36,393 nt of DNA from Candidatus Poseidonia sp. (lineage in GTDB: Archaea > Thermoplasmatota > Poseidoniia > Poseidoniales > Poseidoniaceae): contig JAQXEX010000078.1 in the NCBI GenBank assembly GCA_029250625.1, positions 1-36,393 on the forward strand, in the 5' to 3' direction. Positions 24,098 through 31,040 of this stretch are shown here, one piece after another; positions within the stretch are counted from its first letter, which is position 1; every line of letters starts with the position of its first letter. Below the pieces are notes generated by a model that had not been told where the DNA came from, searched no databases, and was given only the letters and a program-made list of their open reading frames with translations. The translations under genes and the position numbers were made by a program.

Positions 24098-24952
24098 ATG
24101 AAGAAGGCTTTGGCTCAAAATCCTAACTTGCTTAGGACCCTCATTGGCTTGTCCCTGACCTTGATATTTCTCCTTTCATATGCCGTTTACGGAGCCACAG
24201 TGTCCCCGTCCGCTTACATTTACAACACCGAAGCGACGGTCACGAATGCCGACAGTTTGCAAGCGTCAAGTGACATTGACAGAATTTACGACGATGATTC
24301 AAACACGACAACATGGGCTTGGAGCGTCCCTGCAAACGGGCAAAATCTGACATGGGTTAACGTCACTGCCGCCGAGTTATCCGATGGTTCAGTTTTGAAA
24401 GTCATGAACGGTGCTAAATTGTACAGTCATCCGCTACTTGGAGCGACCTACACTCTTGAAAATCCATTGGAAGAAGAATTTTCTTGCCTGGAACTTTGTT
24501 TCCATAACGTCACCCACGAACGTATTTCTGAAGACGGCGAAGATATTTCCTTCTTCGGACTCACTTCGGTTGATCCTGCTCGTCGGTCAAACGGGTCAGT
24601 ATTTGCCAAAAACCTTGACGGAGCATGGGCCGAAGCCAATGAGAGCGTCAATTATTTCCATTCACCTTCATTGATTCGAATCGAAGTTACTGAACTTGGC
24701 AACCGTACCACACAACCCTTCATCGCGATTGAAACTGTGAACGAAGAACTTCGAGAAGTGAAAGTTTTCTCCGTTGACGCAGCAACAGAATTCGTGTGGG
24801 CGTTGGCCGCCGTAGTCGGATGCTTTTCCATCGTACTCGTCCCATCATTCACTGTCTATTTCGCTGCACAAGCAAAGGAAAAGCGAGATGAAGCGAAGCT
24901 TATGCTCGCCAAAAACAAGGTCCAAATGGACACAAACGACGCTTCTGAATGA
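24098..24952 (+). CDS. Membrane-anchored extracellular protein of unknown function
   Basis: A 284-residue protein with a hydrophobic N-terminal segment (about 13-33, LLRTLIGLSLTLIFLLSYAVY), an external domain of about 190 residues, and a second membrane helix near 233-257 followed by a short charged tail (AQAKEKRDEAKLML). The external part has about seven N-x-S/T sequons, as expected of archaeal glycoproteins, and one CLELC pair. No enzyme motif is seen. ATG 24098 follows GTGGGGAAGAGTG; GTG 24095 is just before it. It lies about 50 bases before the giant surface protein, but a separate TATA box stands between them. Confidence 0.7.
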   Translation: MKKALAQNPNLLRTLIGLSLTLIFLLSYAVYGATVSPSAYIYNTEATVTNADSLQASSDIDRIYDDDSNTTTWAWSVPANGQNLTWVNVTAAELSDGSVLKVMNGAKLYSHPLLGATYTLENPLEEEFSCLELCFHNVTHERISEDGEDISFFGLTSVDPARRSNGSVFAKNLDGAWAEANESVNYFHSPSLIRIEVTELGNRTTQPFIAIETVNEELREVKVFSVDAATEFVWALAAVVGCFSIVLVPSFTVYFAAQAKEKRDEAKLMLAKNKVQMDTNDASE

Positions 24953-24974
24953 GAAATTCTTCTCTCCACTGCTC

Positions 24975-24986
24975 TCATATAGATTA
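24975..24986 (+). promoter_or_regulatory. TATA box for the giant surface protein
   Basis: TCATATAGATTA is centred about 23-25 bases before ATG 25003. An mRNA starting at that distance would begin at the start codon, which fits leaderless transcription. The nearest ribosome-binding-site-like sequence is not clear, in line with this. Confidence 0.55.
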
Positions 24987-25002
24987 AGGGTATGTCATCA
25001 AG

Positions 25003-28000
25003 ATGACCCGCATGCGAATAAGACGCGTACTTTTTTTTGCGACCATTTTACTGTTGTCAACTACAGGTCCCGCTTTGACGGAACTGTCCTCGAATGCTGT
25101 TGCCCACAGCGGACGTAGCCAGACCGGGGTTGATGTTGGAGTAACTGAACTTTCCATCAAATACACCAGCAGTACGGATGAAGGTAAATACAAGATGTTT
25201 TCATCAAATCATCCGATTTTAGGCTTCAATCGTCCAGCTGCTCTGTTTGTCATCGACGGAATGGTCAACGTATCCTCGACATTGACAGTCGACGTAGAAA
25301 ATTTCGGTAGCGCAGCATCAGGCGTCATTGACATAACCGTTACGTTGAATCACAATGAGTACGAATTCTTTGAATTGAACAACACGACGAAGCAAATGTC
25401 TTCGCTCAATGCAGGGCAATCAAACAGCATTACCATCCAACTGTCACCGAGTTATGCAGGCAATCATACACTGGTCGTCACAGCAACCTCCACCATAGCG
25501 GATGACGTACCGTCAAACGATATGAAATCTCAACCGTTTACCGTAGGATATCGATATTTCAACTGTGATTCACTCAGTACATGGAGCAAAGGTAACGAAT
25601 GGGGCATGAGTACAGATACATCGATCTCAAAGGGGTCAAGTTGTCATGTGGGGAAAGGCTCCACATCATCCTACAGCAACAGCATGACCACCTCGCTCAT
25701 TTCACCGCAAATGGACATGTCGGACGCTGTCAATAATCCACTACGAACAAACGGCTTTTCATTCTTCTACACGGGAAGCGCTGCGCCAAATGATGTCTTG
25801 AAAATATCCGCAAAGACTGCCTTTGGGGGATGGACTGAAATTACCAGAATCTCAAATACAATCGACGGTTCTTTCCTAGATGGAGTCAACTGGCAGACAT
25901 TTTCGTTTTCAAATAAGGGGGCAGCCTCACCACTCATCCCTATGGATTCATCGTTTTTCCACTCTACGACGCAGGTTAAATTTGAATTCACTTCGGATTC
26001 TTCGGGTTCAGATATTGGGTATTGGATCGACGACATCGTATTCGTCTACGACCAAAGGGTTCGACAGAACGAATACCAAGTTTCCGCCCGTGGCATCGCC
26101 ACTAACGGGGCTACACCAGGAAATTGGGGGAGCATTAACCTTGAAATCGTCAATGAGGGCAACATTTCAGAGACGTTCGTCCCGACTTTACTTGGCCTCC
26201 CATCAGGATGGCATGCATACTACTCAAGATTGTCCGGCACCAGTTTTGACCCTACACAAGGCCTCACAGTAACTCCGGGTGCGCCGATTGAATTCCAAAT
26301 CATGCTCCAGCCTCACGAGAATACAACCATTGGCCTCCATCAAATGTCAGTGGAAGTATTGTCCCAACAATACAGTTCAATCCGTACAACATTGCCCGTG
26401 CAATTTTTGGTACAGGCAGACCGCATACCGATTGTCACACCCCCTGCGGTTCGTCCAAGTTGCCCTCCAGCGTATTCTTGCATGTTTGAAATTGATTTGG
26501 ACAATGTTGGTGATGCAACTGACGTTTTTGACTTGAGTTATGACTTGACCTCACTCCCCACTGGGTGGGATGTGGGCTTCAAGTGGTCCCAACCTACATC
26601 GCTTCAAATTCGTCCTAATGAGCCGACATCTGCTATGATGACCATGACGGTACCTCAAGGAGCCGCCCCCGACACTGTTGTCTCTTTTGACTTCACAATG
26701 AGGGCCCAAAATGACACGACAAAATCGGTTACAGTACCGATTGATATTTCGGCATCAATGGTAAGCGACGCTGCAGTGGATTTGGTAGAATCAATGAAAG
26801 TAGAGCGTATGTACGTGGACGCTGGTGACGAGGTCAAACTAACGTATAACGTGTGGAATAATGCTACACGACAAGACATCTTTGACATCAGTTTCCTTGT
26901 TGAAGACCAAGGGCAGTGGATCGTTGAACAACCGACCGGGCCACCCGCTGTTCTAAATTCAGGGGGCAGTATGACCTTTGATGTTTACATCACTGTGCCT
27001 GATAATGCTCAGGCTGATGACCGTGGCCCACGGCTCATACCCGTACTGGAATCACAGCGAAGTCTCATGACGATGCAGGGTCCGGAATTTGACGCATTTC
27101 GGGTAACCACCACCGAAAATGTCGGCATCGAAGTTGTTGAAACTCCGCTCAAACTAACACCAAGTCAACCGAATTCTGCTACGTTTGTAATATCGAATCA
27201 TGGGAACGGCGACACCGAGGTCGTTGTAGACCTTGTTGACCTCCCTTCCACCTGGGATTGGTGGATGGTGATTGATGGCGAAAACCATACGGGACCCATC
27301 AGCCTATCCGTATCCTATGATTTGGAGCACACCGAGGAGATTCAGATATGGCTGCTTCTACCCATGGAAGAAACCGCAGGCGAACGGCACACCGTAAGCA
27401 TTAGTGTTCAACCAACGAGTGGAAATGAGGACACGAACGCCTCCAACAATGTGGTTGCATTCACAGCAGTAACCGACGCAGTTCATTCACCGGTTTTGAA
27501 GAAGCTTTCAGGAAGCACTTCTACGATATCCGGAGGCGTCTTTTCAGTACAGGCTTCTTTAGAGAATCAAGGAAATGCGCGGGATGATAATTTACGTTTG
27601 AAAACCACAATGTATTCCACACCTGCACTGAATGACACCAAGATGTTCCTCAACATCGACGGTGGATCCCGTACTGTTGACGGGGTAATACCGTTAACCC
27701 TTCAGCCAGGCCAACTTATCAATTTGAGCATAGACGTAATGGTTCCCATTAATTCAAGTCTAAACACAAGGTTCGTAGTGTTGTTTGAGGTCTTGGGCTC
27801 TGTCGATTCAAACGGGTTCCCAGTCACCTTATCCGTTGAACATCTCATTATTCTTGACCAAAAGCGCTCCATTGAAGCAATCTTTGTTCGCGAGGCTCCA
27901 GGTGTCATTACCGATGGAACTGGCGCCAATGTTTGGGCCAACCATACATCGACATCAACGTTCAATGAGACCATGATACTGACTGCGGCTGGCCCCAAAG

Positions 28001-28572
28001 GATGGCAGATCTCGTGCAACAAGATTTTGATTCCTGAAGAAGGGCTTGAATTCTCTTCAATGCCGGGCCATATCAATCCACAATCGTCCCAATCAATGTG
28101 TGAGGTTTTACGATTGAGTGGAAGTTTAAACGGCGACGTAACGTTCTCGCTGACAAGCGCTGATGGACACCATCAATTCACAAAAACGATTACCCTGGAG
28201 TACGAGGCGAGGGGTGAAGAACAAGTATATTCCAACGCTCAAATTCTCATAGGCGGGTCAAGCGGTTTACTCTTCATCGTTGGCCTTCTGTTCTTGATCC
28301 GTGGAAGACGTACGGACGATGAGGTCGTGGAAGAGATGCAACACGAAAAGGAAGTCGTGGTACTCAATGGACCGCCGGTATCCGGGCCTCCGGTGAGCGA
28401 TGTTGGAACTGCACCCATAAATGAGCACCCACAACACAACGAACCCCGCCCATACACAGCACCAACACCTCAATCGGCCGCACCACCAATACCTGATTCT
28501 GGCCTGCCGCCGGGTTGGACAGATGAACAATGGACGTACTACGGACAACAATACCTTGATGGAACCCTTTAG
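25003..28572 (+). CDS. Large secreted, membrane-anchored surface protein with repeated beta-sandwich domains
   Basis: 1189 residues. A signal peptide (1-29, with LFFATILLLSTTGPAL) leads to an extracellular series of beta-sandwich domains: CARDB-like domains (VENFGSAASGVIDITV, with LNAGQSNSITIQL), a domain with CDSLSTWSKGNEWG...DIGYWIDDIVFVYD that resembles a MAM/lectin-type jelly roll, and several NEW3-like domains with repeated phrases such as NVGDATDVFDLSYDL-S-LPTGWDV and NHGNGDTEVVVDLVDLPSTWDW. A single membrane helix near 1080-1104 is followed by RGRR and a Pro-rich cytoplasmic tail ending GWTDEQWTYYGQQYLDGTL. Few cysteines; many N-x-S/T sites. It probably acts in cell envelope or substrate binding; function unproven. 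Confidence 0.8.
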   Translation: MTRMRIRRVLFFATILLLSTTGPALTELSSNAVAHSGRSQTGVDVGVTELSIKYTSSTDEGKYKMFSSNHPILGFNRPAALFVIDGMVNVSSTLTVDVENFGSAASGVIDITVTLNHNEYEFFELNNTTKQMSSLNAGQSNSITIQLSPSYAGNHTLVVTATSTIADDVPSNDMKSQPFTVGYRYFNCDSLSTWSKGNEWGMSTDTSISKGSSCHVGKGSTSSYSNSMTTSLISPQMDMSDAVNNPLRTNGFSFFYTGSAAPNDVLKISAKTAFGGWTEITRISNTIDGSFLDGVNWQTFSFSNKGAASPLIPMDSSFFHSTTQVKFEFTSDSSGSDIGYWIDDIVFVYDQRVRQNEYQVSARGIATNGATPGNWGSINLEIVNEGNISETFVPTLLGLPSGWHAYYSRLSGTSFDPTQGLTVTPGAPIEFQIMLQPHENTTIGLHQMSVEVLSQQYSSIRTTLPVQFLVQADRIPIVTPPAVRPSCPPAYSCMFEIDLDNVGDATDVFDLSYDLTSLPTGWDVGFKWSQPTSLQIRPNEPTSAMMTMTVPQGAAPDTVVSFDFTMRAQNDTTKSVTVPIDISASMVSDAAVDLVESMKVERMYVDAGDEVKLTYNVWNNATRQDIFDISFLVEDQGQWIVEQPTGPPAVLNSGGSMTFDVYITVPDNAQADDRGPRLIPVLESQRSLMTMQGPEFDAFRVTTTENVGIEVVETPLKLTPSQPNSATFVISNHGNGDTEVVVDLVDLPSTWDWWMVIDGENHTGPISLSVSYDLEHTEEIQIWLLLPMEETAGERHTVSISVQPTSGNEDTNASNNVVAFTAVTDAVHSPVLKKLSGSTSTISGGVFSVQASLENQGNARDDNLRLKTTMYSTPALNDTKMFLNIDGGSRTVDGVIPLTLQPGQLINLSIDVMVPINSSLNTRFVVLFEVLGSVDSNGFPVTLSVEHLIILDQKRSIEAIFVREAPGVITDGTGANVWANHTSTSTFNETMILTAAGPKGWQISCNKILIPEEGLEFSSMPGHINPQSSQSMCEVLRLSGSLNGDVTFSLTSADGHHQFTKTITLEYEARGEEQVYSNAQILIGGSSGLLFIVGLLFLIRGRRTDDEVVEEMQHEKEVVVLNGPPVSGPPVSDVGTAPINEHPQHNEPRPYTAPTPQSAAPPIPDSGLPPGWTDEQWTYYGQQYLDGTL

Positions 28573-28584
28573 AGACGCACCAAC

Positions 28585-28758
28585 ATGACAGCCTATCCTC
28601 CTGCATGGTATGGGCTGTGGTTCATGGTAGCCATCTGCGGCGTTGTGACATGGTACCTGCGGAATTTCACGGAAAGGTACCAAAGCACACGCATCTCGGC
28701 GCTTTTGGGTACGGTCTCCATGCTGACATTAGTAGCTTGGACTTGGAGTGATTTTTGA
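28585..28758 (+). CDS. Small two-helix membrane protein
   Basis: A 57-residue frame between the giant protein and the PqqD-like gene. It reads as AYPPAWYGLWFMVAICGVVTW (helix 1, about 5-23), a polar YLRNFTERYQSTRI loop, and SALLGTVSMLTLVAWTW (helix 2, about 38-54). Its stop overlaps the GAGGTGAAGTC ribosome-binding site of the next gene, which suggests translation and coupling. It lies 12 bases after the stop of the surface protein. No family was recognised. Short frames can be chance, but composition and coupling favour a real gene. Confidence 0.65.
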   Translation: MTAYPPAWYGLWFMVAICGVVTWYLRNFTERYQSTRISALLGTVSMLTLVAWTWSDF

Positions 28759-28767
28759 GGTGAAGTC

Positions 28768-29274
28768 ATGAGTGAACTTGCAGGTATTGAAACGCACCCC
28801 CTTGCTCAGCAGTATCCCTGCCGCGTCCCAGTTTGGTGGGGTCGCCATGGGTCTGTAGAACAAGACTCAGAACTGATTGGCGTAAGTGGGCGGTTGGTCA
28901 CGCTAAGGATTGCTAAGAATTTCAAACGCTATGAGCGATGGTTGGCAAAAATATTGAGGGCGCCAAAAGAACTTCGCAGGCCATTGGACCGAATGAACAG
29001 TGTTCTGTGGGAACTGTGTGATGGTTCAAGAACCTTTGAAGCAATTTGTATTGAAATGGACCATTTGTTCAAAGAGGAAATAGCACCCGTCATATCTCGC
29101 ACTGCCGTTGCATTGGCCCTCTTTCAACAGCATAATATCCTCTTGATCTTGGAGGAACCACTCTCCGGCCGGTGGAGCGTCGGACCCGGGACAACACCCG
29201 AACATCAGGAACTCTCACCTTTGGATGATGACCACCCGTATGACACTGATTTACTCGTTGGAGAACAGGCTTGA
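28768..29274 (+). CDS. PqqD-like (RiPP-recognition-element fold) protein
   Basis: A 168-residue protein whose central part resembles PqqD: PLDRMNSVLWELCDGSRTFEAICIEMDHLF, followed by ALALFQQHNILLILEE. PqqD binds the precursor peptide PqqA and its radical SAM partner PqqE; related domains serve other RiPP pathways. Here no radical SAM maturase or precursor gene is adjacent, so the fold may be used for another protein-peptide interaction. The N-terminal 70 residues (PVWWGRHGSVEQDSEL, RIAKNFKRYERWLAKIL) are not part of PqqD. ATG 28768 follows GAGGTGAAGTC. Its 3' end overlaps the convergent ArsC-like gene by 24 bases. Confidence 0.75.
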   Translation: MSELAGIETHPLAQQYPCRVPVWWGRHGSVEQDSELIGVSGRLVTLRIAKNFKRYERWLAKILRAPKELRRPLDRMNSVLWELCDGSRTFEAICIEMDHLFKEEIAPVISRTAVALALFQQHNILLILEEPLSGRWSVGPGTTPEHQELSPLDDDHPYDTDLLVGEQA

Positions 29275-29604
29275 GTATTCAGGGATTGCCGCCAATAATT
29301 CAATTGGTCGAGCGATAATGACGTGAGTTCCTGCATCAACAACGGGACGTTGCATGTGTTGAGGGTGGATTGAAAGAAAGGTTGCGATTTCGTCAAGGGT
29401 TGCTGACGACGTGAGTTCAACGTCCTGACTCATTCGTACGAATTCAATCGGTTCATGCGTTGAACGCGATATCAAATCATGGATTGCATGAGCAGATCGT
29501 GGGTTGTTTTGGTAATCAATGACTTCGAATGGCGTGGATTGTTCCGTCATGAATTGAAGCGCTTGTCTTGACTTACTGCAACGATTGAAGTGGTAGAGGT
29601 CCAT
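29251..29604 (-). CDS. ArsC/Spx-family thioredoxin-fold protein
   Basis: A 117-residue protein with the ArsC/Spx layout: MDLYHFNRCSKSRQALQFM, with Cys9 and Ser12 as a CxxS site, then PFEVIDYQNNPRSAHAIHDLI, and the C-terminal MQRPVVDAGTHVIIARPIELL with the two RP segments that in ArsC supply arginines. Arsenate reductase activity is possible but not established; family members also include YffB-like and regulatory proteins. ATG 29604 is taken because the upstream ATG/GTG region at 29652 overlaps the FGE-like gene. It is the last gene of a three-gene minus-strand set. Confidence 0.82.
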   Translation of the reverse strand: MDLYHFNRCSKSRQALQFMTEQSTPFEVIDYQNNPRSAHAIHDLISRSTHEPIEFVRMSQDVELTSSATLDEIATFLSIHPQHMQRPVVDAGTHVIIARPIELLAAIPEYSSLFSNE

Positions 29605-29627
29605 GTTGAGAATCCGCTGGTCATACC

Positions 29628-30377
29628 TTATGAGGTTGATTGCGGTTCCCAAACCAGACGAATCCCGATTCCATCACTGGTTTTTGATTCAAGGGAAGAT
29701 GAACGGGCTGTAGATCGTGTAGAATCGCTTTCTGTAAACCATGAACCGCCCCGAGTCACGCGTCGTTTCGAAGATGCATGCCGATGGGGGCTCTGGGTTC
29801 TGGGTGTGTTGTAATTGGGATCCCATTGGTCAGCGCACCATTCCGCTACAAGGCCATTCATGTCAAAAATACCCCATGGATTTGGTTTTTTCAAACCAAC
29901 TTCCTTGGTTGTGCTACCCGCATTACCTGCATGCCATCCATAATCGTTGAGTTCTACATCACGCTGACCAAACCACCATCGACCATTCGTACCGCAACGA
30001 GCAGAATACTCCCATTCTGCTTCTGAAGGCAGGCGCCAAATCCCAATCATGCCCAAACGCTCTGAATTCCCGTCCCGTTCGTTCATACGTGCCAAAAATT
30101 CTACGGCATCATGGTATGAAATCGATTCAACGGGTCGAAGACCTGAACTCCAACCTTCTTGGAATTTTGAGGGATTTGAACCCATCAAATCCACCCATTG
30201 AGCTTGTGTAATGACCCGTTCGCCAAGGAAAAACGGTTCGGTGATTGAAACGTCATGAGCCGGAGATTCATTTCTTGCCCCAACGCCAGTAGAATCTCCA
30301 AGGGTAAATTCGCCCGGCTCAATGAGGCGGTAAACACCCCCCCAAGAGTCTGTAAATGCCGGTCGTTCACCTTCCAT
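29628..30377 (-). CDS. FGE-sulfatase-domain protein without the active cysteines
   Basis: A 249-residue protein with the formylglycine-generating-enzyme fold: FTLGDSTG, ESPAHDVSITEPFFLGERVITQAQWVDLMG, PVESISYHDAVEFLARMNER, WRLPSEAEWEYSARCG, WGIFDMNGLVAEWCADQWD and RVTRGGSWFTESDSTRSTAR. In true FGE the last motif carries two redox cysteines (GGSW-x-C-x4-C); here both positions are Thr/Ser. It should not make formylglycine; related domains bind ligands or act as other oxidases (EgtB, SUMF2-like). It begins ten bases after the flavin reductase stop with GAGAGGATTATC upstream, so it is part of that operon. Confidence 0.88.
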   Translation of the reverse strand: MEGERPAFTDSWGGVYRLIEPGEFTLGDSTGVGARNESPAHDVSITEPFFLGERVITQAQWVDLMGSNPSKFQEGWSSGLRPVESISYHDAVEFLARMNERDGNSERLGMIGIWRLPSEAEWEYSARCGTNGRWWFGQRDVELNDYGWHAGNAGSTTKEVGLKKPNPWGIFDMNGLVAEWCADQWDPNYNTPRTQSPHRHASSKRRVTRGGSWFTESDSTRSTARSSSLESKTSDGIGIRLVWEPQSTS

Positions 30378-30387
30378 GATAATCCTC

Positions 30388-30936
30388 TCAAGATTGAAGT
30401 TTCTTTGAGGTGGACAATACCGATTCTACCAAGGCTTCAAGACGACCCTGTAGGGATTCGTCGGAGAGTTCTCCTTCTTCGTTGAAGGCTTCTTTGACAT
30501 GGCCAATGGCGAGTTGTTCGGGTACAGGCCATGCATGCAACCAGCGCAAAGAAATTCTCATGTGGTTCAGGGTATTTGCGTTGGTAACTCCACCAAGAGT
30601 GGACATCAATCCAAACACTTTTCCACCAACATGCTTGTCATACATCCAATCAAATGTATTTTTCATGACCCCTGACATGGTGCCATGGTACTCTGGAGAT
30701 GCCACGAGAAACGCATCGGTCTCGACCAAGAGGCTTTGAAACTCTTGAACCGTTGGATGACTCCAGCACCCCTCCTCGCCAACAAAGGGCAAAGGTTTCT
30801 CATTAAGGTCCCAAAAGACAATTTCTGCCCCTTTTGATTCGGCAACTTTCAACGCTTCGCTTACGAGCATTCCCGATTTTGATGTACTGCGGTATTCCCC
30901 AGCGAGTCCGAGAACTTTCAACCCATTGTATGACAT
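30388..30936 (-). CDS. NADPH-dependent FMN reductase-family protein
   Basis: A 182-residue flavodoxin-fold oxidoreductase. It has VLGLAGEYRSTSKSGMLVSEAL (flavin phosphate loop), FWDLNEKPLPF, the DAFLVASPEYHGTMSGVMKNTFDWM block that is diagnostic of the NADPH-FMN reductase family, and LMSTLGGVTNANTLNHMRISLRWL. The frame is open upstream to 31059, but that would overlap the divergent TPR gene; ATG 30936 starts at the first strand. It is related to ChrR/azoreductase and, more distantly, to ArsH, so with the ArsC/Spx-like gene two places downstream it may be a redox or arsenic-related unit. That link is inference. Confidence 0.9.
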   Translation of the reverse strand: MSYNGLKVLGLAGEYRSTSKSGMLVSEALKVAESKGAEIVFWDLNEKPLPFVGEEGCWSHPTVQEFQSLLVETDAFLVASPEYHGTMSGVMKNTFDWMYDKHVGGKVFGLMSTLGGVTNANTLNHMRISLRWLHAWPVPEQLAIGHVKEAFNEEGELSDESLQGRLEALVESVLSTSKKLQS

Positions 30937-31040
30937 AACCTTCGCAGTAAGGCATAGTCTTTCAATGTAAGGATAATTGTCTGCTCGGAAAGAAGCAACC
31001 CTTATGCGGAGTATTGGTTTGGTTGTAATCCGGTGAAACC

